Origin: Bathynomus jamesi
Taxonomy: Eukaryota; Arthropoda; Malacostraca; Isopoda; Cirolanidae
NCBI GenBank assembly: GCA_023014485.1
Contig: JAJOZX010006135.1
Coordinates: 124,001-188,000 of the forward strand
DNA length: 64,000 bases
Direction of reading: 5' to 3'
Below, piece after piece: positions 1 to 12,307 of the stretch (its first letter is position 1; the number at the start of each line of letters is the position of its first letter). The notes beneath the pieces were generated by a model. That model worked only from the letters and a program-made list of their open reading frames with translations, was not told where the DNA came from and did not search any database. The translations under genes and the position numbers were made by a program.

Positions 1-101
1 TATGTTTGTTGGATTTTTAATTTTGGTGGGCGGTTGGCTAATTTATCTCACATAAAAATAGTAAAAGTGGGCGGTAGGCATAAAAAGGTTGAAGGGCACT
101 G

Positions 102-300
102 GTCTAGTCCTACCAATAATTGAGTATTGCTCAGTACTCACAAACCCATACAGAAAACGAGACATTGCGGACATTGAAGTTATACAAAGGGCTTTTACGT
201 CTAAGAGAGAGGAAACGGAAGGGGAAGACTACTGGTCTCGAGTACATTCCCTTGGTTCTTACTGACAGGCTTTCTAACCAGAGTATCTTTTAATTATTAT
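102..300 (+). mobile_element. LINE reverse transcriptase C-terminal fragment
   Basis: Matches 44601-44800, where the reading frame encodes the region after the RT active site of a non-LTR retrotransposon (KLWKSLVLPIIEYCSVLTNP-like). Here only the last part remains, from the LPIIEYCS-like segment onward, and it is interrupted. The sequence before base 102 does not match copy 2, so the duplication or window-specific breakpoint lies there. Confidence 0.6.
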
Positions 301-1205
301 TTTTACCAGCAAAGATATAAAATTTTTTTAATAATTTTCTTTTCTTACTTGTATCCATGGAACAGACATAACTAATTGGGAATGATTAGACATCCTACTT
401 TTTGTACCATTTGCAAATTTTAGATGTTTTACTTAACAGTCCTTGATCTGAATCATCTAGCTGCAAAAATAAGAATATTGGACCTCTCACTATATATAAC
501 GTATCCCGGTGAGACGATGAAGAAGTTGTCTGAGAGCTGAGATAAACTTACTGTATATAATGTATAAATGATTTGGTAAGCAACCACGAAGATGAGAAGG
601 TTTAATTAAATAGAAATTCAAAAGAAATTAAATATTGGTGCAGAGAACTGGATGAAAATTTTATAAAATAGATAAAATTAGGTTAGGTATACCCCTTTGG
701 GGGGTGAGGACATCCCAGCTTCTCCCCCAAAGTCTCTTCTCTCCTCCTGCTTTCTCTCCTCTCTCTCTTAGGTTAGGTGGATTTTCCCAGCATGTAGATA
801 GATAGAGGGCAAGAGATGAAGATAAACCCGTGTAATACGTAAAAGCAGAAATTTGAATGCCTTTTAAGAGAAAAACGACGAATAATCTAATGGCCAGTTC
901 TGGAACATTCTTCCTCATTCCATCTTTCCCTCTCTATGGCTAAGGATGTTATATTTAAATCAGGCCAACTTGCGCAAAATTACAAGAAGCCAAGAAAGAT
1001 GTCGCTGTATTGCTTCATAGAAGGTGTGAGTAGCCAACTTTAATTTGTGTGATGACATTAAAAGATGAGTTAAACCTAATAAAATGGTCGTGAAACATTT
1101 TTCAGGTTTTACTATGGTGCCATAAAGCCCACTTTCGCCCTCATGGTCTCACCCCCTCGGCCTTTACCCGATTAAAAATTCGAATACCCCCTGTAATTTC
1201 AATTC
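301..1205. other. Non-coding part of the duplicated segment
   Basis: AT-rich, followed by a pyrimidine-rich stretch near 720-780 (CTCTCC-type). It is repeated at 44770-47095, where a DD37E transposon interrupts it. The sequence at 541-560 is the intact, empty version of that insertion site. I see no credible coding frame; the minus-strand frame at 661-918 is repeated at 46555-46794 but has no recognisable domain. Confidence 0.6.
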
Positions 1206-1540
1206 CTGGGGAAAACACTGTTGTAACCCCTCCCTCTACTAATCTGCTAACATTGTTGCTAATATTGTCTTTGGTACCGCGGCGAGACACTGACAATGGC
1301 ACATTGCGGTGGGCTGGCGGGAGGCGGACCGCGAATGTAAACACCGCCAAATCACGGTTAACTCCATGTCACGATCACGGATAAGTGCACAATGGTAACA
1401 ATTAGTAACCCCTCCCTCTGCTAACATTGTTGCTAATATTGTCTTTGGTATCGCTGAGAGACACTGACTGAAGCGCATTGTGGTGGGCTGGCGGGTGGCG
1501 AGCTGCGAATGTAAACACCGCCAAATCACGGGTAACTTCA
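1206..1540. repeat. Tandem duplication, about 190-bp period
   Basis: Two successive copies begin with TAACCCCTCCCTCT (about 1214 and 1406) and end with AAACACCGCCAAATCACGG. They are imperfect, with substitutions and a small indel. The same two-copy structure occurs at 47098-47415, so it predates the large duplication. No function is apparent. Confidence 0.75.
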
Positions 1541-1544
1541 TTAG

Positions 1545-3572
1545 CAAGGCTCCAGGCCCTGACGCTTTTTATCCCAGGCGTTTGAAAGATTTGAAAGACG
1601 TTATCGTAGGCCCCTTAACGAAGATTTTTAATCAGTCACTCGAAACGGGGATTATTCCTGAAGACTTCAAATTAGCTAACGTCACGCCCATTTTTAAAAA
1701 AGGCGACCGCACAGTACCTAGCAATTATAGGCCCATTAGCTTAACGTCAACTGTCGGTAAACTTTTGGAATCCGTAGTTAGGGATCGTATCATCGACCAC
1801 TTAGAAAGTCGAGATTTGATTAATAGTAGTCAGCATGGGTTTCGACGCCATAGATCTTGTTTAACTAATTTCTTAGAATTTTATAACGAAATAGTGCGCG
1901 AATACGATAGGCATAGAGCGGCTGACGTTATTTATTTAGATTTTAAAAAGGTGTTCGATACAGTTCCGCATAGAAGATTAATTGCGAAGGTTAAAGCGCA
2001 CGGTATACGCGGTCAGGTAGCTAACTGGTTAGAGGAATGGCTTCGTGCTAGGAGACAGAGGGTCGTTGTTAATGGTAGTGAATCGGGGTGGTTGGATGTA
2101 GGTAGCGATGTCCCACGGGGTTCAGTGTTAGGCCCATTGCTATTCGTAATTTACATTAACGACATAGATGGAGGATTGACTAGTAACGTGTCAAAATTCG
2201 CGGACGATACTAAAATAGGCGGTAAGGTTGTTAACGAGGACGATAGAAATAGGCTCCAAGACAATGTAAATAGGATTATGGAGTGGACGGATAAATGGCA
2301 GATGCAATTTAACGTAGACAAATGTAAAAGTTTTGCATGTAGGTTCTCGGAACAATAATTACACGTACACGATGGATGATAGAGAGTTAGCGAGCGTTGA
2401 CGAGGCAGTAGACTTAGGCGTACGCGTATCTAAGGATTTAAAAGTTAGGAACCAGTGCCTGGAGTCTTGCGCAAAAGCTAATAGGATGTTAGGCTTCATA
2501 GCGCGTAATTTCGAATTTAAATCGAAGGATATTATATTGCCCTTTTACAAGTCCCTACTCAGGCCTCATTTAGAATATGCCGTTCAGTTTGGTGCCCGTA
2601 TTTGCGTGAGGATATTGATAGGTTAGAAAGGGTTCAGCGTCGTGCCACGAAACTAATTCCGTCATTGCGCAACAAGCCTTATGAAGATAGGATTAAAGAG
2701 TTAGGCCTGTATTCACTCGAAACTAGGAGATTAAGGGGGGAGCTTATTGAAGTTTTCAAAATCGTTAATAACATCGATAACGTAAATTTTGACAAACTGT
2801 TCACTTTCGATAATAGCAATACTCGTAATAACGGATTTAAGTTGCGTGGCAGACGTTTCATTACTAGTATCGCTAAAAACTTCTTTACGTTTAAAGTAAT
2901 TGATAAATGGAATAATCTTCCCGCGTCAATCGTTCACTCTACCAGCGTTAATATGTTTAAGAACCGTTTAGATAGGCATTTTAAAAATATTAACGTTGTT
3001 TAAAATAAAAAACAATTAGTAACAGGAGCTCTGGGGGTGGTGGTTGAAGATGAGTCTGTTGACGATTAATGCCAGCTTGTGACATGCCAGCGTGTGATGC
3101 CAACAATAAAATTAATAAAAAAAAAATTAGACTAACATGAACGTAGATGTAGCTCGTAGAGTAAACTAACCTACTTTTTGTTTAATTTTACCTACTTTTT
3201 TTTTCTTATCCTCTCCTTACTTGCATGTCTGTAACTCTCTTTACTTGCATGTCTGTAGTTTGCATGGTATGACTGTGAGTTAAGACTGTGTTTGCATGGT
3301 TTGCAAGTGTTCTTATTTTACTTCTTTTCATCTTTCACCCCTTTCCTATTCTATCTCTCGACTATTTTTCTGACTTGTCGGCAGTGGCCGGCGGATGATG
3401 ATGGTGAGTCTTTTTTCTCTTTTTCTGAATGAATGTTAACCTATAAGTGATAGGTGTTCCTACTTAATTAACCCCTTATTTTCTTCTCTTAACCCCCTAC
3501 TCTTTCCTTTCTCTCGGGCTAACCTTAGAGTGGATCTTATGGTCTTTGTTAGCCTTAGCTTCTGTAGATCTG
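1545..3572 (+). mobile_element. 5-prime-truncated LINE with reverse transcriptase
   Basis: Encodes the RT of a non-LTR retrotransposon: the start of the frame lies in the finger region (KAPGPD), then NYRPISLTS, QHGFRRHRSC, YLDFKKVFDTV, GSVLGPLLF and the FADD catalytic box near 2197-2208, followed by the thumb region to about 3003. It has no ORF1 or endonuclease, so it is 5-prime truncated. The frame breaks twice: near 2325 (one extra A in an A run, VLH expected instead of SFA) and near 2593 (one T missing before GG). Bases 3004-3572 are 3-prime UTR. Copy 2 at 47413-47420 keeps the empty site (CATTAGAACC), which fixes both ends; only a TAG triplet is repeated at the flanks. Confidence 0.85.
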
Positions 3573-4350
3573 TAGAACCAATAACAGACACACACATTGG
3601 CGCCTATCAGCCAGAAAATGTTCAGTATATTTCCTTTATTGTTGTTAGATTTCAATTTACGGATTAATCTTCTAAGCGGTACAGCGGCTTTTAATTAAAG
3701 CCTGGAAGACACTACTATATACATCTGAAGTTTATTTGGTATGGTAAGCAAAGTTATTTCATATATTTAATTGACCCCCCCCCCCTACACATACATTAAG
3801 GAATAAAGGTTTAAGTCTTTATTTCTAAGTCAATTAAACTTCATTGGGTAACATCTCTCCGAATAATTAAATAGTAGCATATGTATAGGAACAGTCCTAA
3901 GCTCCGCCCCCTGTATGATCGATCAAAGGTCACGTGTCTCCTGCTACTACCTGGGCATATCTCTACCCTGCGTGCTCAACTGCTGCAAGCCCTGGATCTC
4001 AGAGGTATATTTGAAGATTTCTCACGTAGACGAAAAATAGTGATGGCTAACTTTGATATTGCCTGTTCGACGTTTATGAAGTGGTATTCGGTAAAGACGG
4101 AAGATGTGGCGAATACTGAAAGATGCCCTATACCCTTCCTTCTTTGAGACTTTTAAGGCTACATTGAACCGCGCGAAGCTTAAGGAACAAGACGTTAAAA
4201 TATTCTATGGATATTCTGTCGGATAGTTACCCCGAAATACAATATATTTTTAATATAAAGTTATATTAATATTTTTTTGTAATAAGGTTTAAAGATATAT
4301 TGGTGTCTTAAAGATAAATTTGTATTGAAACAAAGTAAATGGGCAAAGAC
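3573..4350 (+). pseudogene. Duplicated small ORF of unknown family, with 3-prime repeat
   Basis: The frame starting at 3881 encodes a protein like that at 47724-48110 (LRPLYDRSK, DLRGIFEDFSRRRKIVM, FKATLN), but after FLL near 4140 it stops because of an indel, whereas copy 2 continues to the end. I do not recognise the family. It lies in repetitive DNA, and its last codons run into a repeat (TACCCCGAAATACAA) present once here, twice at 48071-48320 and three times inverted at 42890-43255. That suggests the 3-prime end of a mobile element rather than a host gene. Confidence 0.45.
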
Positions 4351-4368
4351 GAGAAATGAAATAGCACT

Positions 4369-4592
4369 CAGAGCTGGGCATTTGCGGCATATTTTGCGGT
4401 ACTGCGGTACTGCGGTACTACCGCAAACCGCAAACCGGAACCGCATAACGCAGTACCGCAAAGGATCGCTGAAAGTACCGCAGTACCGCTACCGCATTCA
4501 AATTTCCGCGTACCGGTTTGGTGCCGGTTTGGTAGTTTGGTAGTACCGCAGTACCGCAGTACCGCAAAATATGCCGCAAATGCCCAGCTCTG
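4369..4592. mobile_element. hAT-like MITE with about 50-bp inverted repeats
   Basis: The left arm begins CAGAGCTGGGCATTTGCGGC and the right arm ends with its reverse complement. The arms and the interior consist of TACCGCAG/CTGCGGTA repeats. The homologous site in copy 2 (48340-48352) reads AATAGCACTGGCATC with no insert, while here TAGCACT occurs on both sides. This supports a 7-8 bp target duplication, although six additional bases separate the right arm from the duplicate. No coding capacity. Confidence 0.8.
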
Positions 4593-4599
4593 AATTATT

Positions 4600-6338
4600 A
4601 GCACTGTCATCATTTGATCAACATTGCAATTGCTCTGCACGCGTCCATTTTTCAGCCATACTACTATTCCAAATGTAGCTGTGTTTGTAATGCTCGCTAG
4701 AATCACTAATAATTGTAGCCATTCAGAAATTATACGATCAACACTCAGTGAGTTAATACAATCTTGAAATATTTTGTGGGATCATCTTCACATCATAATT
4801 TTCCATATTATCATAAATACTTGAAATATTGCGGGTATATTAAAATGAGAAATAAAAAAGTTATTGGGCTAATGTATGGTGCCAAGGAAATCTTTATCTG
4901 GCAACTGTGTTTGACTGTATGACCAGGCAAGTGTAAACACACAGCATGTCGATGTTGTGGTGTGGTAGATGAACGTGCCTAATGCTGAAATGTCTAACAA
5001 AATGTTTAATAAATTGTCTAATAATGAAATGTCTAATGCATGAAAGTTTAAAGAATTTACGTATAAGTTTAAGTTTACATGAAAAGAATTGGTTCACAGA
5101 ATTACTCTTAAAAACTTATGACTTTCAATTTGCCTATATCGATTTCTTCTTGTAATTCACTTTGTATCCGTATCAAGTACCTTCCTGTAATTTATATTAT
5201 CAAAGCCATTAATCTTCTTTAAATATTCGAATTAGTTCTATAAAACAACATTTTTCAAATGAATACATATCTATCGATAGTTCAGATAATTATAATTTTT
5301 TCTCATATCATTTTGGTCGCTCTAACCTGAACCCTTTCTAACTTATCAGCGTCTTTTCTGAAGTATACGTTCTCTAACTTACAGATTGAACCTAGGATAG
5401 TCCTACTCTATATCAAGGGCTTAGGCCTACGGCTAGGCTCAGGGTCACAGGCTGGTTCTTAATCTTCAAACATTTTACTCGCCAAGGTCTAAGTAATAAA
5501 ATTAATAAACGCATGAAACACACTTTAAAAACCTAAGCGTACATGGAATAAATCAATAAATGCACACATATAATAACTGTTTTCTCCTCTTTTTCAGACA
5601 GCCTATAAATACTAACGCTAAATAAACTGCGTCACAATTTCAAAATATTTTTAACCGCAATGCGCGTACGTCTAGAAGCAAAGAATAGAAATTTAACTTA
5701 TTATACAAATGAAATTTATAAAACCTTTCAGTTCAGAAAACTAAGTTCATTATGAGATGTCATGTAGACATTTCATATATGTAATCAAACGTCTCGTACC
5801 TTTTAGAGTGTGGTGACACTTCCAAGATTAAAATCTTTATTACAGACGTAAAAAATATTGGTGAGTATTGAAGAATGAATTACTTCATTAAGAGAAACTA
5901 TTAATTTCAAGATAATTTAGTGTTTAACCCATTAAAAAATGTAGGTATTGAAGGATATGTGAAACTTTGATCCTATCCAGAGTACAATAACAGATCAGTG
6001 TTAACACTTTCCTCCGTAGTTCCTTAATAAGCTCTTCTGCGCTACATTTAATCTGTGTCTGTATTCTTTTGGACTAAATAGATATAAAGTATTTACATTA
6101 AAAGTTTTCTATCAGATTTAATGTGAAATATTCATTAAAATTTACCTTTAAATATTTGGGTTAAAAATGTCTTAAGAAGAAATATTTATTTTTAGAGACA
6201 TTTGCATTTTATATCATGTAAACGTTTCACCTCATATTATTCCATGCTAATTCTCACATCAAAATTACAAAAACATTTTTATTTATTCTTAAAAGTTTCT
6301 ACCATTAAAATAATGAAAATTTTCATGTTTCATAAAAT

Positions 6339-6386
<48 letters not shown>

Positions 6387-6422
6387 AAATGGCAAATTAG
6401 TAACATTTTTTATGAGACACTC
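4600..6422. other. Non-coding 3-prime flank of the first FReD unit
   Basis: Contains degenerate AATGTCTAA motifs (4986-5040) and a long AT-rich stretch repeated in all other FReD units (16620-19600, 48760-50400, 58310-60050). An ATT microsatellite sits at 6344-6385. No convincing gene. The uninterrupted sequence AACTTATTATACAAATG near 5696 is the empty site for the hAT element at 17377-18474, and ACGTCTAGAAGC near 5667 is the empty site for the MITE at 49445-49677. Confidence 0.7.
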
Positions 6423-6430
6423 CACAAATG

Positions 6431-6634
6431 GGATCACCTGAAGATCAGGGCCCCCAACCTTCTTTAGTTAGCTTTATAAGGCTAACCAACGAAAATATCA
6501 CGACTTAACCGAGCCAATCGTCAAGGGCGTACAGTTGACCGAACGATTGGTTTGGTTAAGTCGTGATATTTTCGTTAGTTAGCCTTATAAGGCTAACTAA
6601 CGAAGGCTCGGGGGCCCTGATCTTCAGGTGATCC
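6431..6634. mobile_element. Palindromic MITE downstream of the first FReD gene
   Basis: Terminal repeats begin GGATCACCTGAAGATCAGGG, and the two halves pair along nearly their whole length around a centre near 6530 (TTAGTTAGCCTTATAAGG and AACGAAAATATCACGACTTA inside). It is flanked by CACAAATG at 6423-6430 and 6635-6642. Near-identical insertions at the same place lie at 50407-50612 and 60054-60267. The 19.6 kb unit lacks it and reads ATACAAATGTTTAATG without interruption. The 8-bp target duplication fits the hAT superfamily. Confidence 0.9.
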
Positions 6635-6675
6635 CACAAATGTTTAATGATATCTCAGATTTATCCTAATTACAT

Positions 6676-7589
6676 TTAGTTTCGAAATTTTGATCTGAGG
6701 CTCAGAGTCGTTTTCTTTAAAGAGTAGTTATGCCCACGAAAATGTTGCCAATTGACGCCATCAGCACGGGAAGTGTGGTTTCCTTCGTACTGATACCCAT
6801 TTAAGTTGGAATGGTGGCAAGCTTTGTACCACCATGCACCACGAAATTTCTCTGAACAATTTAAATCCTTATGTATGTCGTTGTCTTGATCTTTCGTTGA
6901 AAACTTTTGACCGTTGTGAACGGAAATGAATCTCCGGCATTGCCTGAATATTTTCCTAAATCCAGACGGTATTTGGATGTTATATCTTCGACGTAAAAGT
7001 GTTCGTACTTGGCCCAACGCTTTTTTCCCTCGAAGTCCTCAAGGTCCACCCTCAATTCCATCAGAGTGTTTCTTACGAGGGCGTGAATATTATCGAGACC
7101 GAGCCAAAATTCTCCATTCAGGTTGCCGAAACCAAGTTGGTACTCCACCCACTTCCGAAAGAAATTTTCTCTCTCTGGAAGAGCCTCTCGATGTTGAATC
7201 ACTGTCCATCCACCTCCATCAGTAGTTTGGTCGCACAAAACAGAAACGGGTCGGTTTTTAATACTGAAAGGGTACACTGTTCGAATTCCGGATTCTTTGT
7301 CACCAAGGTTAAACATATCTTCACAATTACGAGGATGTTTGGGAAGTTCAATGAAGTTGGCGGTCCGCCTTTCGATTGAATGCAATTGACTTTTCATTCC
7401 GAGGAAGAAAGAATTCTTTACGGAGTTCTCACAAAGCGCCAGAGTCTGAGACACGCAAAAAGGAGAGAATCCAATCTCTTCACAAAGGTTGTAAAGTCCT
7501 GTCATCTTGGAGTCAATAGTGTCTCCATAAGAGACTCTGTTCAATAAAGCAAAGATCATCAAAGTTATCAGAGGGTTTGATTCAACCAT
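6676..7589 (-). pseudogene. Fibrinogen-related (FReD) lectin, one frameshift
   Basis: The ATG is at 7589, followed by a signal peptide (ITLMIFALLNRVSYG), a short cysteine-containing linker and a fibrinogen C-terminal domain (GGGWTVIQHR, FRKWVEYQLGFGNLNGEFWL, DQDND calcium loop, WWYKAC, SNLNGYQYEG). The frame breaks after NAGDSF near 6924: three A bases stand where the paralogues at 50.7 and 60.3 kb have four. Coding resumes in the next frame to the same stop at 6676. Length is 914 bases against 915 in the intact paralogue. Family members are secreted and recognise acetylated sugars in innate immunity. A one-base homopolymer deletion may be an assembly error, in which case this is a functional gene. 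Confidence 0.8.
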
Positions 7590-7654
7590 CTTTTTTCTTG
7601 TTGTTGAATCTGCTGTTCAAATGACTTCTAGTAGCTACTTTTGAAAAACCTTCT

Positions 7655-7662
7655 CTTTTATA
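7655..7662 (-). promoter_or_regulatory. TATA box of the first FReD gene
   Basis: TATAAAAG on the minus strand, in the context TGTATAAAAGAGAAGG, 66-73 bases upstream of the ATG. The same box at the same distance precedes all minus-strand FReD copies, and the plus-strand copy has TGTATAAAAAGGAAAGG. Confidence 0.7.
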
Positions 7663-8440
7663 CATTTTTTCCGCACTATCATTCGTCTATATCTGTCGAA
7701 ACATCCGGAATTTTGGGGGCGTACCTAGATCTAGATTATTTCTCTTTCCTGTTTAGCATATTTTTGAAATCCAAATGAGGTCGTTTTAAAATGACATTAC
7801 ACACAGCAGATGCATTCTCATTTATGGCTTTGATTTTTCTCTTCTGGTTAATAATCTCATTTAAGACAAAGTTGAATTTCTTATAGTGACTTTGGTCTTA
7901 TATATTGTTTTAGATTTAATTTAATTTACATTTCATTTAATTAAGCTTCTTAATTAAATTAAAAATCGTATAAGATTTTTAACGTTTTAATTTATTTACT
8001 TGCATCAAATGAGACTTTCCTTTAATTAATTCTCGTAAAGTGAGTTTTCTCCATTTATGAAGTTCTCACGCTCGAATGAAAGGAGAGATATTGTTCATTT
8101 TTCATTGTATAACCGTACAATGTTCGTAAATGTTGTGATGAAACAAATTTGTACTATTTATATTAACCCTTTAACGCCCAACTTTTTTGTAGGGTTAAGT
8201 CTAAATGCTTGTATTTGAAAAGTTAACTAGAGGCAATATGTGACGGTAAAGGGTTAAGTTTGTATCTTATTTCCTCTTTTTAATTCTTTCTTTTTATTCT
8301 TTATTTTATTCATTATAGTTTCTTCGTATTTTATTTAAAATGAGTTACCTGTATAAAGGAGTTACCTTCATAAAAAGTGGTTTCTCTAAAAGCAAAACCT
8401 TACATTGTATGTTATTAAACCTGTAGTAAGTCGTTCGTAA
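7663..8440. other. 5-prime flank of the first FReD gene
   Basis: Non-coding. It is conserved with 20640-21300, 51642-52310 and 61294-61970, including CCGGAATTTTGGGGGCGTACC near 7710. Nothing beyond the TATA box can be assigned. An AT microsatellite (8445-8550) separates it from the LINE. Confidence 0.6.
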
Positions 8441-8444
8441 TATT

Positions 8445-8448
8445 ATCT

Positions 8449-8494
<46 letters not shown>

Positions 8495-8550
8495 ATATAT
8501 ATATAATTATATATTATATATATACTGTATATATATATACATATACATAT
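8445..8550. repeat. AT microsatellite
   Basis: Alternating AT with interruptions, joined directly to the 3-prime end of the minus-strand LINE. The same junction exists at 21316-21390 (GT then AT), 52321-52350 and 63833-63872, so it is probably the LINE tail. Confidence 0.9.
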
Positions 8551-8551
8551 A

Positions 8552-10556
8552 CCTCGTTAACCTCTTTGATGTTCCGTATGTTGGTCTCTCTTCACACGAA
8601 GGTCAAGCTGGTGGCCCCTCCTAGTCCTGGCTTGGTGGAGGAGCGAGTTGCTTTCTTGCGATCTACACCGCACACACGTACACCCGGCTCATCTGGTACC
8701 GTCTTGAGCCAGGCATCTTGTTTTCTCTTGAAGACTTCAACTTTGAACCCTGTAACGTTTCTGAGGTCCTTTGGAATCTAGTTAAAAGTGTTGGCCCCCT
8801 GACAACCAAGCTATTTTCCTTCAGTTTAAAGAGGTTCCTTCTCAGGCCTTTAATTTGGGAACACTACACATTCTGCCTTTCCTATTTTCCAGCGTTGTTT
8901 TGATGGTAATTGGGTTTAGTTTTAGGTTTGGTACCAGTTTTTCGAATTTTCCATCTACTTCTCTCTTCTTCTTTCCAGAGAATACAGATTTAGTTCACGT
9001 AGTAGTTCCCAGTAGTTGAGTTCTTTGCAGCCATCAATCTTAGCTGTGAAATGTCTCTGCATTTCTTCTAGTTTATTAGTTTCTTCCTTATTATATGGGG
9101 ACGTCAAGACTGAGTAGTATTCAAGTTCTGTATGATCAATATTTTCAGCAGGGGAATCATTACTGTCTTGTCCCTTCTTTTGAACGTTCTTAGTACCTGT
9201 CCCGCGACTCTTTTTGCTTTGTTTATCGCTATCTGATTTTGTTTCTCGAATTTCGCATCATCGGTTATTATAACCCTCAAATCGCTCGCTTTCGTGCTTC
9301 TCTGAATTTCCAGTCGATCTGGAGCATATGTCGTCTAATTTTCTCATTTCTACCATATCTCAAGAGCTAAAATTTCTCGATGTTACTTCTGACCATGTGT
9401 ATATTTTGTTCATTTCCCTCTGCAAGGCCTCCACTTCATTTGCATCGCTGATTTTCCTGCTGATCTTTGTATCGTCTGCAAAGGATGTCACTATACTGTT
9501 GCTCTTTACTCCACTGTCTATGTCTGTTAGCATGATAATGAACAGGAGTGGGACCAGTACTGTACCTTGTGGTAGTGAGCTGTGTACATCCAATTCTGAT
9601 GATGATATACCTTGAATTTTGACGACGTGTAGGAGGAAGCTGGATGTTCATTTTCCCACTTCGCCTGTTATTCCCATATATTTCATGTTACTGCATGTGC
9701 TATCATACTATGATCACATTTGTCGAAAGCTTTAACCATATCCGTGTATATGACATCATAGTTGTCATTGCCCTCCAGTACATCTAGGATATTGTTATAG
9801 TGCTCTATAAGTTGTGATAGGCATGATCTTCCTGATCGGAGTCCGTGCTGATTTTCGATGAATCTTTCCAGTGTCTCCAAGAAATCATAGATTTTTCTCT
9901 AACTATTCTTTCAAATACTTTGGTGAGGTGGGACGTCAATGACACTGGTCTATAGCACTTTGCTTGAGATCTATCCTCTCCTTTATATATAGGGACAATG
10001 TTTTCTCTTTTCAAGATGCTCGGTATTTCATAGTGTCTAGGGATCTTTTCCATATTCAGTATAAGGGTGTAGCTATTTCATTTTTACAGTTTTTAATCAA
10101 TAATGAGTCTCCAGTTGTCCGACCTGCAGCTGAATGTGGTTTCATTTGTCCTATAGCTATCGCTATTCGCTACATCTTCTGGAGTAAAATCAAAGTCTGT
10201 TATACACTCGCCTTGCAATTCCTTTTCAAAGAATGCATCTATGTCAGTTATCGCTTTGTCGCTCTCTGGGGTACTAAAGACTGAGTCATACTGGGCTCTC
10301 AATGTTTCAGATATTTCTTTTAGATCATCGGTTAGTTCATTATTTCTTTTCCTTAAGGGTCCGATGGCGGCGCGTTCTTTTTTTTTCGCATAGCTATTGA
10401 AGTATTTTGGATTTTCCTTTATTGCTTCTACCGCCTTTTCCTCTTCGCTCTCTGTATGGTCCTTAATCAGGGTTTGTATTTCCCTATCGATATACTCCAG
10501 TTTTTCTTTTATTACTTTTCTGGCATTGTTATCTCTGCAGTTAGCTAACTTCGCTT
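8552..10556 (-). mobile_element. Degenerate LINE reverse transcriptase (first FReD unit)
   Basis: Read on minus, fragments encode an upstream linker (10302-10093, FFEKELQGECITDFDFTPED), RT fingers (10053-9805, YRPVSLTSHLTKVFERIVRE), QHGLRSGRSCLSQ (9880-9683), the catalytic FADDTK region (9593-9360) and a C-terminal region. Several frameshifts separate them. The 5-prime end is missing at the CT microsatellite, and the 3-prime end abuts the AT tract. Sister copies lie at 21391-23636, 52353-54366 and 63873 to the window end. Confidence 0.85.
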
Positions 10557-10557
10557 C

Positions 10558-10597
<40 letters not shown>

Positions 10598-10619
10598 CTC
10601 TCTCTCCTCTCTCTCTATC

Positions 10620-10692
<73 letters not shown>
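10557..10692. repeat. Compound CT / AT / GT microsatellite
   Basis: CT repeats, then AT from about 10621, then GT from about 10656. The homologous tracts at 23634-23745 and 54367-54470 contain CT and AT but no GT run. Confidence 0.95.
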
Positions 10693-10694
<2 letters not shown>

Positions 10695-10775
10695 GTGTCT
10701 TCATAGTAAAGGCGTTTACAGTTGTAATACTTCCTCAAATTTCGTCATTAATCTGCTTTGTTTTTTGGTCCTTTT

Positions 10776-11035
10776 CAGGAGCATGCCCACGATTTTAGAA
10801 GAGTGCGTTTCCATAATTGAACTTTCGTGACGTCCATGTTTTCAAAAACACTTATTTCTGGAGACCTCATTCATAACATGACCTGCACACTCCAACTGAC
10901 TCTTGACCTAAAGCAGGCAACCTAGATAATAATAATAATAATATAATATATAATAATAATAAATAATTAATTAATTAATTTATGATCATAGGGGGTGGGT
11001 TCCGGGCAACCAGGAAACCACTGCCAGTGCCACTG
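10776..11035. mobile_element. hAT-like MITE, first FReD unit
   Basis: Begins CAGGAGCATGCCCACGATTT and ends GCCAGTGCCACTG; the cleaner copy at 23829-24087 shows CAGGGGCGTGCCCA against TGGGCACGCCACTG. The interior has a TAA microsatellite. The flanks share only CTTTT-like bases, so the target duplication is unclear. Its presence in three units shows it predates them. Confidence 0.6.
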
Positions 11036-12307
11036 CTATTCATCAAAATTTTCCAACCTGAATACCAAAAGATAATTTCAGTGTTGTTCATCTACGCAGA
11101 CAATATAAAAAGTATTAATGTCAGTGTTTTATCTCCTGTCTCTGTTCAAATGAATGAAATGGAAAATGAAAATTTTGATTTCAATTCGTCAAAATATCTA
11201 TTGAAAATAAAGGATTATTTAAATAACTTTATTATATTTTTCATTTTGTTTCGTCTTCATCATCCATTTCTTTCTTCGGGTTTTGTCCGTTTTTACAATA
11301 AATTGTTGCAATTGCCAAGAAATTGATGGTTTCTTATTATGATTTATATAATATTGACAATTTATGTTGCAATTGCCTTTATTCACATTTGTTGTTGCAT
11401 CTCATAAGTGTCTTTCATATTTTAAAGGTAACGATGTACTTCCACCTTATTTTGAAATATTTTATTTTTCACATATACACACACAATGTTCTAAAATTAC
11501 AAAGTAAACTTTTGTATGTCTGTCGATCATAGGTCGAACGTTGTGAACAATGTGTTCAAGTTGAAGGAAGACACTTTGACCATCTATTCATCTATGCATT
11601 TTTGCGTAATTAGACATAGAATAAAAGCGAGAAATGAGAATTTTAAAATTTAAACGGAAATAAATAAACTTAAAAAGCTTTTGTGTTTTTAACTTTTAAT
11701 CCCGAAGACTGAAGTGATTAAAAATAGTTTGCAAAATGAGCTTTGAGAAAAGGCTTTTATAAACAAATATTTCCAATTGACGTATCTGTATAAGTAATCT
11801 AGAATAATACTTAAAATATACATTAAACGCTGGGATGACCAGTTTCGGAATAAGTTCACCTAGAAACATAAAATTTGTAAAATGTATAAAAAGTGACTTA
11901 TGCAGTAATGATTGGGGGGTTTTTGAAAATTTTATTAGCCCGAAAAAGAATAAAATATACAAATAAAATCAGAATATAACCAATTAGTAAGTTTTTGTGG
12001 TTTAAAAATTTTATGATTCTAGGCGAGCTTCTTTCCGGAACTGTTAAAACAGTGAAAAGGAAACTCGTGCACATAAATATACAGTTATTGTGATAAGAAC
12101 GGTCGGTTTAATGCATATATGATTGTGGAAAGTATGTCTTTAAGCAAATAAGTGATAAGATACTTCGTCCGTGGAGAAAGATTTGTTTGCGTAGACATGT
12201 TTAGTAAAGATAAAATAGGACGAAAAGAATTCTTAAAAGGACGATCATGAACGAATAATTGAAGGCACTTCGTCAACTTGGCTTAGATTTAACTTAGCTT
12301 ATATTTG
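11036..12307. other. Non-coding block between the MITE and the plus-strand LINE
   Basis: AT-rich and conserved at 24088-25380 and 54795-56105. Open frames here (10982-11532) are not preserved as proteins between the copies and contain no domain, so I treat them as chance. Confidence 0.6.

Noticed and set aside
1141..1547. Minus-strand ORFs over the 190-bp tandem repeat (also 47025-47441)
   Set aside because: Frames overlap in different phases across repeats and encode no recognisable domain.
6926..7379. Plus-strand ORFs opposite the FReD genes (also 19709, 50812, 50978, 60467, 60633)
   Set aside because: Antisense shadows of a conserved coding strand; they are conserved only because the FReD is, and lack start context or a domain.
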